Origin: Chryseobacterium camelliae
GTDB lineage: Bacteria > Bacteroidota > Bacteroidia > Flavobacteriales > Weeksellaceae
Assembly (NCBI RefSeq): GCF_002770595.1
Contig: NZ_CP022986.1
Span: 2,356,001-2,420,000, forward strand
Reading direction: 5' to 3'
Length of the DNA stretch: 64,000 nucleotides
The notes beneath the pieces were generated by a model that saw only the letters and a program-made list of their open reading frames with translations, was not told where the DNA came from and did not search any database. Every line of letters begins with the position of its first letter. The first letter of the stretch is position 1. The translations under genes were made by a program, and so were the position numbers. This document shows positions 10,701 through 17,725 of the stretch, piece after piece.

Positions 10701-11161
10701 TAGAAATCAACGGCCAGGTGGTAACGGTAGGTGCAAGCGGCGGAAATCCTCCGTATGAATATTCACTGGACGGAATTACATGGCAGAGCTCCAATGTTTT
10801 CAATAATGTACCGAGAGGAAACCATACATTGTATGTAAGAGATTCCAAGCGCTGCCAGGATGTGACCCGGACCTTCGTGATCATTAACCTGATCAATACC
10901 ATTACACCTAACGGAGACGGTACTAATGACGATATAGACTATTCAGCCCTGATGACGAATAAAAACCTTGAATTCAGGATCTTTGACCGCTACGGAGCTG
11001 AAGTTTTCAGGGGAGCGCCTTCCAACCGGTATACCTGGGACGGAAATATGGGCGGAAGGCCTGTAAGTACCGCTACATACTGGTATTTTATCAGCTGGAC
11101 AGAGTTTGGAGGCGCCACTACTGTAAAATACAGCAGCTGGCTTCTGGTGAAACACAGATAA
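7763..11161 (+). CDS. T9SS type B surface protein, IgGFc-binding-like, copy 3
   Basis: Third paralogue, 1132 aa. The Sec signal peptide ends FACTFAQ (about residue 19). The N-terminal half matches copies 1 and 2 (NHAEIITSKG, ATEDNTTVTITGYKN, MDQSVPVERLGNEF). The middle keeps the Asp-rich modules of copy 1 (CDDNLDGTV, CDDDLDGIK), and a SprB-like repeat (ASGGNPPYEYSLDG) precedes the type B sorting domain (ITPNGDGTNDDIDY, DRYGAEVF, WDGNMGGRP, TATYWYF). Module content makes it closer to copy 1 than to copy 2. Probable role: T9SS-exported surface adhesin or structural protein; the partner is unknown. Confidence 0.88.
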   Translation: MKKILSFIFLVFIFACTFAQLDREHWFAPMIDRTTANNPYQKLYLSTNRTTPFPVNIYNNNTLIGTVIISKNNPQKFDVLRSYIITTLQTDLFTPTTKGLYLKAEFPFYANLRFSVTNHAEIITSKGIPSTGKNFYVASAPISVSNQILNFMTSVLATEDNTTVTITGYKNTVQFSNGTTGATNPTLTFTLNKGQSYIIDGIGNIAGNFNGFIGAHITSTKPVNITNGNFNGQYAGNFQTNSDILMDQSVPVERLGNEFALVKGNGSIGSNMEGAIIIATEDNTQIFVNNETAALATLNTGQYFVVPDSKYQLHGSSHYNLYIRTSKNAYVYQILAGDSNPTNEVATGGFNFIPALNCYLPKKIDELGLINENFVYSINNPSGVLNIPTKLNLITERGAVVTVNGAVPPASTGPYDMTGTNNWVTYGIPNVTGTLTIASTKAITAGITAGTDAVGYGGFFAGFPTQPVILKSGGDCVPGIVLTADPVIYDTYQWYVNNTLIPGATSSSYTPTQSGYYTCSVTMGSCAPLVTEKFKVLNCTKQSTAIYDVCTSKTITPAFSSSTQAPVPSTVAITTAPTSGTATVNPTTGVITYTVNNPGTIGTDTFTYTFCGNNIDFPDCETVTVNINIQVLTVTNASLSACTVNGQGTFNLTTATVTSGSGTTITYYPTLTDAQNENPAALITNPTAYTAANGTIVYAVVKNNLGCKNIAQITLNLFPLAVVTENYTGAFCDDNLDGTVIVTLSDITAIVLNNPSYFTNVRYYANLSDATAGNNNILPNTWNYTAATTIYIRVDSPDGCAPVIKPLNFTIGSKIPLQKTSLSVSVCDDDLDGIKQVSLSSYISEFTTDPAVTVTYHGSLQDAQNDVNPLNNPINLTGSQTIYVRFEKNGVCPNIASIHVTIKIPKKSDLLTDQVICPKAKTNLDAGPNFESYTWSTGATSQSITNVPAGNYWVDLTYQGCVYRQHVTVTESQLPLITSIEINGQVVTVGASGGNPPYEYSLDGITWQSSNVFNNVPRGNHTLYVRDSKRCQDVTRTFVIINLINTITPNGDGTNDDIDYSALMTNKNLEFRIFDRYGAEVFRGAPSNRYTWDGNMGGRPVSTATYWYFISWTEFGGATTVKYSSWLLVKHR

Positions 11162-11300
11162 GCCTTATTGGTCGGGAATTTGCATCAAACCTGTACTAGC
11201 ATAAATTCTCATAACATACATTAACATTTCTCTGAAAAGTTTAATATAATTTTAACCGTAATCAGGGTTTTTTCAAAGTATGATTTGACGGATTTCTGTG

Positions 11301-11308
11301 TAATTTTG
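11301..11308 (+). promoter_or_regulatory. -7 promoter element (TAATTTTG), nearly leaderless
   Basis: The TAnnTTTG match ends only 9 bp before the ATG at 11318, so transcription from it would leave an mRNA leader of only a few bases. A TTG at 11285-11287 is closer than the usual 17-19 bp spacing. Confidence 0.45.
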
Positions 11309-11317
11309 CCACATTAT

Positions 11318-12112
11318 ATGAACAAGTGTATCACCCTATTGCTGCTGGTTTTTCTGATCAAAATCAATGCACAACAATTTTCCGGAGAAGTTTTTCTGAA
11401 GGACAATTCTGTATTCTATCTGAACCAGGTATATGTAACCAATCTTAACACCCAGAAAACTGTTCTGACGAATTATAATGGGAATTTTACCTTACAGGCT
11501 GCTCCCGGGGATATCATCCGTTTCACTTCCATTGTTACAGAAAGAAAAGATATAAAACTGTCTCCTCAGATGCTGGATCAGAGAAATCTGATCGAGCTGA
11601 AAATTGCCTATCATGACATTCAGGAAGTAGTCATCAGCAGGTTTAAACCTACCGGCAATCTCAGATATGATGTGAACGCACTGAAAAAAGAAGATAAAGG
11701 ACTGGCCATTAAAAAAGTCATCGGGCTGCCGGAACCCAAAGGAGATGGTACGCCTCCACAACTGCCGGTGGCAGGGCTTAGGGATGGCGGCCTTACCTTC
11801 AGTCTGGAGAGCATCTATGATATTCTTTCAGGGGAAAGGAAGAAAAAACAGCGGTACATGGCTTATGAAAGGATGAACAGTTCGGTGACACAAATTAAAA
11901 ATTATCTGGGCAAGGATTATTTTGTTAAGTTCAAGATACCGGAAAACCTTATTGATAATTTCCTGCAGTTTGTTTACACCTCGGAAAATATCGAACCGTA
12001 TATCTCTGCAGGAAATTTTGAAGCTGTGAAAATTCCTATTGAAAAGTATGTGCCGATCTATCAGAGAAGGCTGAAAAACTCGCATCTTCAGGAAGTCATT
12101 ACCAAACCATAA
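11318..12112 (+). CDS. Secreted protein with carboxypeptidase-like regulatory domain
   Basis: 264-aa protein with a Sec signal peptide (about residues 1-19, ending INAQ). A beta-rich segment (FSGEVFLKDNSVFYL ... NYNGNFTLQAAPGDII) matches the CarboxypepD_reg-like fold found at the start of many Bacteroidetes outer-membrane and secreted proteins. The rest is alpha/beta of unknown role, ending near LKNSHLQEVITKP. The frame stays open back to a TTG at 11285, but the ATG at 11318 is chosen because it starts exactly at the signal peptide. It probably sits in the periplasm or outer membrane. Flavobacteria have many such small proteins of unknown function. Confidence 0.75.
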   Translation: MNKCITLLLLVFLIKINAQQFSGEVFLKDNSVFYLNQVYVTNLNTQKTVLTNYNGNFTLQAAPGDIIRFTSIVTERKDIKLSPQMLDQRNLIELKIAYHDIQEVVISRFKPTGNLRYDVNALKKEDKGLAIKKVIGLPEPKGDGTPPQLPVAGLRDGGLTFSLESIYDILSGERKKKQRYMAYERMNSSVTQIKNYLGKDYFVKFKIPENLIDNFLQFVYTSENIEPYISAGNFEAVKIPIEKYVPIYQRRLKNSHLQEVITKP

Positions 12113-12165
12113 TTTTTCCCACTTATGGGATTGATATTCTGATCGTTAATTTACCTTTCATTTGT

Positions 12166-12194
12166 TTGGTATAAAGATTATTTTTTTAAATTTG
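12166..12194 (+). promoter_or_regulatory. Full Bacteroidetes promoter, TTG-N18-TAAATTTG
   Basis: A TTG -33 box at 12166-12168 and TAAATTTG at 12187-12194 are separated by 18 bp, which fits the Bacteroidetes consensus. Transcription would start near 12201 and give a leader of about 90 nt before the ATG at 12293. This is one of the best promoter matches in the window. Confidence 0.72.
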
Positions 12195-12292
12195 TTTCAA
12201 CCGAATAGATTTAAAACTGTAATTGTTACTCTTGCTATTTTAAACTAAGGTCAAAAACACAAAGCTTTTTCATCTCTTAAAATTTGACCTGA

Positions 12293-13072
12293 ATGAAAAA
12301 ATTTATTTTAATTTTCAGCACAATACTATGTGCCGGTCTGTCTGCCCAGAAAAAGGGCAAAGACTACAGTGATATTCTGAAAAGTAAAAATATCTACGAA
12401 ATCAATGCCTTTCTCAGGGATGCCCACCCTGATGATCCGCGCAGATCCGTCCTCAAGCCCCGGGTGATGGAAATGATGAAGGAGTACATCAAAGATGCCC
12501 TTCCCGGCGACCAGAAAGTCAAACAGATGCAGGAATGGCTGGCCATGCTGAAAAGGAGGCCGTCTACAAAAATTACTTTTGATGAGATGAATGCCATCAT
12601 CCGGCAGAAGCAGATCGCCAAATACAAAGCTGAACTGGCAGCCAAACAGCCTACTGTAGCCTATACACCCAGCAATCCCAATAATGCCATTGTGACCGGC
12701 GCGGCAGCCACCGTTGCGGAAGCTATCCCTGATGCGGAAGCTGAAGAATTCAATATGCTAATGAGCGTTTCTCCGGTGGAACATAAAAATAAAACGGTTA
12801 AAATACTGAATTCCCTGTTCGACAATGACCCGATGAGTAAAGAGTGTATCGTTCTGATAGAAAATAAATCAGACTGCAATATTATTATGAGGCTGGAAAG
12901 TATCGGCACCATCAAATACAGACTTCCTATTCCTGCACGCAGCGATAATTCCATAGTAGTGCAAAAAGGTGACTATCTGTTTACCAGTATCGTATGCGGC
13001 TCTCAATATGCCTCACAGAAAACCATTCAGAAACCTGTTATGGTATCCCTCGGTATGTCGGCCTCCAAATGA
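12293..13072 (+). CDS. Secreted protein, first of three paralogues (DUF6759-like)
   Basis: 259 aa with a Sec signal peptide (about residues 1-18, ending LSAQ). The N-terminal part carries HPDDPRRSVLKPRVMEMM, shared almost word for word with the gene at 13832. The C-terminal half (AEEFNMLM, LNSLFDNDPMSKE, IENKSDCNIIMRL, CGSQYASQKT) is shared with both 13832 and 14507. The pattern of a conserved Cys after Ser-Asp and a second Cys near the end suggests a small beta domain with a possible disulphide. I associate this family with DUF6759 of Chryseobacterium from memory. Function unknown. It has its own promoter with a long leader. Confidence 0.7.
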   Translation: MKKFILIFSTILCAGLSAQKKGKDYSDILKSKNIYEINAFLRDAHPDDPRRSVLKPRVMEMMKEYIKDALPGDQKVKQMQEWLAMLKRRPSTKITFDEMNAIIRQKQIAKYKAELAAKQPTVAYTPSNPNNAIVTGAAATVAEAIPDAEAEEFNMLMSVSPVEHKNKTVKILNSLFDNDPMSKECIVLIENKSDCNIIMRLESIGTIKYRLPIPARSDNSIVVQKGDYLFTSIVCGSQYASQKTIQKPVMVSLGMSASK

Positions 13073-13113
13073 TCCTTGCACATTCCTGCTGACCATATAT
13101 GCATAAATTTTAG

Positions 13114-13121
13114 TACTTTTG
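13114..13121 (+). promoter_or_regulatory. -7 promoter element (TACTTTTG) before trmB
   Basis: TAnnTTTG match 19 bp before the trmB ATG at 13140. A TTG codon overlapping this element (13119) would extend the reading frame but sits inside the promoter, which supports the later ATG. Confidence 0.55.
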
Positions 13122-13139
13122 CAGGGTTTTTATAATATC

Positions 13140-13817
13140 ATGGGAAAGAATAAATTAGCACGGTTTGCCGAAAACAAAATATTACCGAATGTCATCCAGC
13201 CTACACGGGAAGATGCTCTACAGGGATTTGACCTGAAGGGTAAATGGAGAACTGATTTTTTTAAGAATGACAATCCTATCGTCCTTGAACTGGGATGTGG
13301 GAAAGGAGAATATTCCGTGGGTTTGGCCAAAACCTTCCCTGAAAAGAATTTTATCGGTATAGATATTAAGGGGGCGAGGTTCTGGTTCGGAGCTAAAGAA
13401 GCAGTAGAAAACAATATGACCAATGTTGCATTTTTAAGGACGCAGATTGAGCTTGTAGATTATTTCTTCGCAGAAAACGAAGTGGATGAAATCTGGATTA
13501 CATTCCCGGATCCACAGATCAAGTACAAACGTACCAAACACAGGCTTACGCACCCGGACTTTTTAGCACGGTACAAGAAATTCCTCAAACCTGGTGGAAT
13601 CATCCACCTGAAGACAGACTCCGAATTCCTTCACGGTTATACGCTGGGATACCTGCAGGGCGCCGGGCATGAGATCATCACCGCTCACCATGATATTTAC
13701 GGGGCTCCGGAATATGATCCGAACACAGAACACCTGAGAAACATCAGGACTTACTACGAAGAACTTTTCTCTGCCAAAGGCAAAACCATAACTTACATAA
13801 AATTCAGGATCCACTAA
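13140..13817 (+). CDS. trmB: tRNA (guanine-N7-)-methyltransferase
   Basis: SAM-dependent enzyme that methylates G46 in the variable loop of many tRNAs. The 225-aa protein has the SAM-binding motif VLELGCGKGEYSVGLA (about residues 45-60), the family segment FIGIDIKGARFWFGA, and the TrmB signature WITFPDPQIKYKRTKHRL with its catalytic/tRNA-binding Asp and Arg residues. The length is normal. The ATG at 13140 is chosen over an in-frame TTG at 13119 that lies in the promoter. It sits between two members of the DUF6759-like family with no obvious functional link. Confidence 0.93.
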   Translation: MGKNKLARFAENKILPNVIQPTREDALQGFDLKGKWRTDFFKNDNPIVLELGCGKGEYSVGLAKTFPEKNFIGIDIKGARFWFGAKEAVENNMTNVAFLRTQIELVDYFFAENEVDEIWITFPDPQIKYKRTKHRLTHPDFLARYKKFLKPGGIIHLKTDSEFLHGYTLGYLQGAGHEIITAHHDIYGAPEYDPNTEHLRNIRTYYEELFSAKGKTITYIKFRIH

Positions 13818-13831
13818 TGAAATAACATTTG

Positions 13832-14476
13832 ATGAAAACTATAATTTTAGTAGTCCTTATTTCTTTCCTGACAGCCTGTTCCCCTACCAAAACCAGAAAA
13901 GAAAGCGAGGATATTCTTACAACAACAGACATCAGCAGGATTGAAAAATACCTGGCATCCACCTATCCCGACGATCCCCGAAGAAGCGTCCTGAAGCCTA
14001 AACTCATTGCTTTAAAGAATGCAGCATGGACCAAAGGCAGTAAAGATGCCAAGCCTATGGAAGCCAGGCCGGTGATGTATGAAATCCCCGGCAATGCCAT
14101 CAAGAATTCCGGTTCTGCGGAAGCAGAAGAGTTTAAACGCCTGATTGCATCAACCGGAGAAGGTCATACCGCTAAGACGCTTAAACTTCTCAATACTCTT
14201 TTTGATCAGGACATAAGCACTAAAGAAGTCATTATCCTGTTCAGGAACCAGTCGGACTGCAATATGATTTTAAGAATTCAGGGAAAGGATTTTTATAACC
14301 TGGCTGTTCCTGCAAAGGGTGATAATTTCATGGTCATCAATAAGGGAAATTATAAGCTTACCAGCAATGTATGCGATGTAGCATACTCTTCCAACAAAAA
14401 TATTACGTCAAGCCTGTTCATTACCATCCAGAATCCCACACCATCTGCCAGCGGCTCTGCTGATATAAGAAAGTAA
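13832..14476 (+). CDS. Lipoprotein, second of three paralogues (DUF6759-like)
   Basis: 214 aa. A type II signal peptide with lipobox LTAC (about residue 16) predicts a lipoprotein. It shares YPDDPRRSVLKPKL near the N-terminus with the gene at 12293, and AEEFKRL, LNTLFDQD, NQSDCNMILRI and the late Cys (SNVCDVAYSS) with both relatives. Start: ATG at 13832; a TTG three bases earlier is not needed. It follows trmB by 14 bp and is probably co-transcribed. Function unknown; the mix of lipoprotein and soluble forms suggests envelope proteins. Confidence 0.72.
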   Translation: MKTIILVVLISFLTACSPTKTRKESEDILTTTDISRIEKYLASTYPDDPRRSVLKPKLIALKNAAWTKGSKDAKPMEARPVMYEIPGNAIKNSGSAEAEEFKRLIASTGEGHTAKTLKLLNTLFDQDISTKEVIILFRNQSDCNMILRIQGKDFYNLAVPAKGDNFMVINKGNYKLTSNVCDVAYSSNKNITSSLFITIQNPTPSASGSADIRK

Positions 14477-14506
14477 AAGCTTACATTTACCTGATAAAAC
14501 AGGTTT

Positions 14507-14971
14507 ATGAAAAAACATTTTAACCTTTGGCTTTGTGTAACTGCTGCTATGCTGATGTATAATTGTGGCAGCAATACCGCCCCGGTACGGACATATCCGG
14601 TAAGGAAACCGGTCACCAGGCCTTCTGCCAACGGAAGCAGCAACTCGCCTGCAGCACAAACGGAAAGGGAGTACCAGAACCTGAGCAAAACCTATAAGCC
14701 TGAAACAGCAGCTGTGCTCACAGATCTCCTTAATGATTCACCCAGCAGTACAACCGCATCTTTTACGGTTGAGAATAAATCCCGGTGCAATATGGTGCTG
14801 ACCATCAGCGGAAACAATTACTTCAGGAAAGTTCCGATCGGTGCCGGAAAAATAGGAGCCGTTATCGTCCCTAAAAACCAGACCTATAATCTTTCAGGGA
14901 TGGTCTGTGATGCTGTCTATCAGAAAACAAAAATGATTACAGGTTCATCCCACATTACAGTATCAAACTAA
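14507..14971 (+). CDS. Lipoprotein, third of three paralogues (DUF6759-like)
   Basis: 154 aa, the shortest copy. A signal peptide with a lipobox-like MYNC (about residue 20) is followed by a Ser/Pro/Arg-rich linker, then the shared C-terminal domain (LTDLLNDSPSS, VENKSRCNMVLTI, GMVCDAVYQKTK). It lacks the PDDPRRSVLKP segment of the other two. Spacing of 30 bp after the previous stop suggests an operon trmB-13832-14507. The graded loss of the N-terminal part suggests duplication followed by trimming. Function unknown. Confidence 0.68.
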   Translation: MKKHFNLWLCVTAAMLMYNCGSNTAPVRTYPVRKPVTRPSANGSSNSPAAQTEREYQNLSKTYKPETAAVLTDLLNDSPSSTTASFTVENKSRCNMVLTISGNNYFRKVPIGAGKIGAVIVPKNQTYNLSGMVCDAVYQKTKMITGSSHITVSN

Positions 14972-15046
14972 ACCTATATACCGTGCTGATCCAGTGAAAT
15001 ATAGGCTGATGACATTATAAACACGGCTGATCTGCTATGAATGAAC

Positions 15047-15081
15047 ATAAAAAAACCGCTGAATTTTCATTCAGCGGTTTT
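15047..15081 (-). terminator. Terminator of the rplM-rpsI-rpsB operon
   Basis: An 11-bp perfect stem (about 15054-15064 with 15069-15079). Read on the minus strand it follows the rpsB stop by about 25 bp and ends in a long T tract. It may also end transcription arriving from the plus-strand lipoprotein genes. Confidence 0.88.
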
Positions 15082-15104
15082 AATATTTTAAAGAAAATCT
15101 TTAC

Positions 15105-15866
15105 TTATTCAGCATCAAAGTCAGCATCTTTATCAGCAGATACTACTTCTCCTTCTTCTTTAGATTTTTCTTTATCAGCTTTTCTCTGAGACTGACCTTC
15201 TTTGATAGAATCTGAAACAATGTTTAAGATCATATCGATAGATTTTGAAGCATCATCGTTTCCTGGGATAACGAAATCAACTTTTCTTGGGTCAGAGTTT
15301 GTATCAACAATACCGAAAACAGGAATCCCTAATTTCTTAGCTTCTGTTACAGCGATATGTTCTCTCATGATATCTACTACAAAGATCGCAGAAGGAAGTC
15401 TCACCATGTCAGCGATAGAACCTAAGTTCTTCTCTAGGTTAGCTCTTTGTCTGTCTACCTGTAATCTTTCTTTTTTAGATAAAGTTTCGAACGTACCGTC
15501 TTTTTTCATTTTGTCGATAGAGTTCATCTTTTTAACAGCCTTTCTGATGGTAACGAAGTTCGTTAACATACCACCTGGCCATCTTTCTGTAATATAAGGC
15601 ATATTAAGTTCAGAAGCGTGTTTTGCCACCACTTCTTTCGCCTGCTTTTTAGTAGCTACGAAAAGAACTTTTTTACCTGCAGAAGTTAATTTTTCTAAAG
15701 CGCTGCAAGCTTCATCCAATTTAACAGCTGTTTTATGTAAATCTACGATGTGAATACCATTTTTCTCCATGAAAATGTATGGAGCCATATTTGGGTTCCA
15801 CTTTCTGGTCATGTGACCAAAGTGTACACCAGCCTCTAAAAGGTCTTTTACATTTGCTTTTGCCAT
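15105..15866 (-). CDS. rpsB: 30S ribosomal protein S2
   Basis: Small-subunit protein S2, 253 aa. Family landmarks: LLEAGVHFGHMTRKWNP near the N-terminus, HIVDLHKTA, KKVLFVATKKQA, ERWPGGMLTNF, and GIPVFGIVDTNSDP with VIPGNDDASKSI near residues 185-210. The C-terminal tail is Lys/Glu-rich. It is the last gene of rplM-rpsI-rpsB, 202 bp after rpsI, and is closed by a terminator instead of continuing into tsf. Confidence 0.97.
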   Translation of the reverse strand: MAKANVKDLLEAGVHFGHMTRKWNPNMAPYIFMEKNGIHIVDLHKTAVKLDEACSALEKLTSAGKKVLFVATKKQAKEVVAKHASELNMPYITERWPGGMLTNFVTIRKAVKKMNSIDKMKKDGTFETLSKKERLQVDRQRANLEKNLGSIADMVRLPSAIFVVDIMREHIAVTEAKKLGIPVFGIVDTNSDPRKVDFVIPGNDDASKSIDMILNIVSDSIKEGQSQRKADKEKSKEEGEVVSADKDADFDAE

Positions 15867-16068
15867 GTCTTTGTTTTTTGTTAGTTTACTTTCCGTCTTT
15901 TAAACAATCAACAACTTCTTTAGATGGGAGAAGCGTTTGGATGCTAAACGTAACGGGCAATTGTTGCTTTAAGCTTCAGGCATTAAGCCGTAGGCTTTGA
16001 GCGAATTAAAAATTTTAATAAGTTTTTCAAAAAGCTTATTGCATATTGCTTTAAGCTTATCGCAATTC
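15867..16068 (-). repeat. Repetitive rpsI-rpsB spacer with AAGCTT-type repeats
   Basis: This 202-bp spacer is unusually long for a ribosomal-protein operon. A 13-base direct repeat (TTGCTTTAAGCTT) occurs at 15964-15976 and 16046-16058, with related AAGCTT/TTAAGC pieces between (15981-16000, 16030-16040). No gene or tRNA fold was found. It may hold a promoter, an mRNA-processing site or an autoregulatory S2 leader, but none can be shown from sequence alone. Confidence 0.5.
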
Positions 16069-16455
16069 TTAACGTTTTGAGAATTGGAATCTCTTTCTCG
16101 CTTTTTTCTGACCTGGCTTCTTTCTTTCCACCATTCTAGCGTCTCTTGTAAGTAAACCAGCTGGCTTCAATGCTAATCTGAACTCAGCGTTGATTTCGCA
16201 TAAAGCTCTTGAAATCCCTAATCTGATTGCTTCTGCCTGTCCTGTATTTCCACCACCGAATACATTTACGGTAACGTCATACTGACCAACAGTTTCAGAA
16301 AGGATAAATGGTTGGTTTAATTTGTAAACCATTACATCTGTAGAGAAGTATTCTTTAGCATCTTTACCGTTTACCGTAATGTTACCAGTTCCTGGCTTTA
16401 CGTAAACTCTTGCTACAGAAGTTTTTCTTCTTCCGATTTTGTGAACTGTAGACAT
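16069..16455 (-). CDS. rpsI: 30S ribosomal protein S9
   Basis: Small-subunit protein S9, 128 aa, the usual length. It begins [18 protein letters not shown] and ends in the basic tail [17 protein letters not shown], which reaches the decoding centre; the final SKR is the family hallmark. The start lies 5 bp after the rplM stop, so the two are translationally close, as in nearly all bacteria. Confidence 0.97.
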   Translation of the reverse strand: MSTVHKIGRRKTSVARVYVKPGTGNITVNGKDAKEYFSTDVMVYKLNQPFILSETVGQYDVTVNVFGGGNTGQAEAIRLGISRALCEINAEFRLALKPAGLLTRDARMVERKKPGQKKARKRFQFSKR

Positions 16456-16460
16456 ATTAA

Positions 16461-16916
16461 TTATTTAAATTCGTTAACATTAATGGTTTTAGGCTGTTGA
16501 GCTTCATGTTTGTGCTCAGTCCCTTCATATAAGTAAAGGTTCTTCAGTAAAGCAGCTCCTAATCTGTTTTTAGGCAACATACCTTTTACAGATTTTTCAA
16601 GTACTTTTAAAGAATCTTTCTTTTGAAGTTCAGCCGCAGTCATAGACTTCTGTCCTCCAGGATATCCTGTATGCCAGATGTAAGTCTTGTCGTCCCACTT
16701 ATTTCCGGAAAGGGTAACTTTCCCAGCGTTCAAAACGATAACGTTATCACCACAATCTACGTGAGGTGTAAAGTTTGTTTTGTGCTTACCTCTCAAAATC
16801 TTTGCAACCGTAGAAGCTAGTCTTCCTAACGGCTGTCCTTCAGCGTCTACCACAACCCATTCTTTATTCGCAGTAGCTTTGTTCGCTGAAACAGTTTTGT
16901 AACTTAATGTATTCAC
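16461..16916 (-). CDS. rplM: 50S ribosomal protein L13
   Basis: Large-subunit protein L13, 151 aa. Landmarks are [37 protein letters not shown], and [23 protein letters not shown]. It is the first gene of the operon, with a strong promoter just upstream. Confidence 0.97.
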   Translation of the reverse strand: MNTLSYKTVSANKATANKEWVVVDAEGQPLGRLASTVAKILRGKHKTNFTPHVDCGDNVIVLNAGKVTLSGNKWDDKTYIWHTGYPGGQKSMTAAELQKKDSLKVLEKSVKGMLPKNRLGAALLKNLYLYEGTEHKHEAQQPKTINVNEFK

Positions 16917-16962
16917 ACGTTTTAGTTAAAGATTAAACATAATTTCCCCCTAAAAGGGTGTG

Positions 16963-16990
16963 CAAAGGTATGAATTATTTTTGTAACCAA
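16963..16990 (-). promoter_or_regulatory. Promoter of rplM-rpsI-rpsB, TTG-N17-TACCTTTG
   Basis: On the minus strand a TTG -33 box (16988-16990) and TACCTTTG (16963-16970) are separated by 17 bp, matching the Bacteroidetes consensus. Predicted transcription start is near 16957, giving a leader of about 40 nt before the rplM ATG. Confidence 0.8.
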
Positions 16991-17140
16991 AAAACTTATT
17001 TTATCTGTTGGCTGAGATAAGATGATATTTCGGCAGTCTTCAGGAAATATAAGTCTGCAGTTAAGTAGTATGCCATTCACAAGAAATTGTCCCTTTGATC
17101 TTATCGTTGTGCTTCATTAACAACATACAATAGTTAAGCC

Positions 17141-17473
17141 TTAGTTTCTAAGCGATTTGTTGCCCCTGAAACTGGCGATAAGATAATAGGCCACGAATAC
17201 GGTAGAAAATTTCAGGATGGAAGGAATGGCCAGCTCAAGACTGAAGATAAGTGTGCCGATGAGTACCAGGACGGCCATAGCTGCGAAAGATAGTCCGAGT
17301 TTCTGGGGAAGGGTAAAAGCAGGGGTATCGAGATAATAAGCGATTCCCCAGGCAAAGCCAAAGGACAGTGCATAAAAAATATCCAGCTTAATATCCTCTG
17401 AACTGTAAAAGAAATAATTGATTAAAAAACTGATCACAGTTCCTATAGCAAAATACAATAACGCCTTTTTCAT
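17141..17473 (-). CDS. Small integral membrane protein, function unknown
   Basis: 110 aa, with about four hydrophobic segments (roughly residues 3-22, 33-47, 56-77 and 80-102) and a basic C-terminus (SFRGNKSLRN). There is no signal peptidase site and no enzymatic motif. It is divergent from the mutase gene and 224 bp from rplM, so probably monocistronic. Unidentified; the hydrophobic pattern makes it a credible gene. Confidence 0.6.
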   Translation of the reverse strand: MKKALLYFAIGTVISFLINYFFYSSEDIKLDIFYALSFGFAWGIAYYLDTPAFTLPQKLGLSFAAMAVLVLIGTLIFSLELAIPSILKFSTVFVAYYLIASFRGNKSLRN

Positions 17474-17690
17474 ACCTATTGAATAGGATGCAAAAATAGA
17501 TAAATTAATTCGAGAACAAATACCTGGAACAGATGGACCATGATATTAAAACGGATTTCATCTATGGTGTATTTCAGGTTTCTGTTTCTAACAAGTGTTT
17601 GTTAATGGGTGATCTATCCTAACTTATTATTTAATCAACCCATTATAAAACAATCTGTTAAATCCAAAACCGGGGTTGTTATTTTATTGT

Positions 17691-17698
17691 TATATTTG
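17691..17698 (+). promoter_or_regulatory. -7 promoter element (TATATTTG) before the fused mutase
   Basis: TAnnTTTG match 27 bp before the ATG at 17726. It supports that start over the longer open frame beginning near 17609, whose extra N-terminus would lie over this promoter. Confidence 0.58.
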
Positions 17699-17725
17699 AG
17701 AATTCAGAAAATTTCTAGATTTTTT

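Noticed and set aside
15867..16068. tRNA or riboswitch in the rpsI-rpsB spacer
   Set aside because: No cloverleaf, no TpsiC-like arm and no known aptamer pattern; only short direct repeats.
17609..17725. N-terminal extension of the fused mutase
   Set aside because: It would lie over a TAnnTTTG promoter and does not match the family; the ATG at 17726 fits the IcmF N-terminus.
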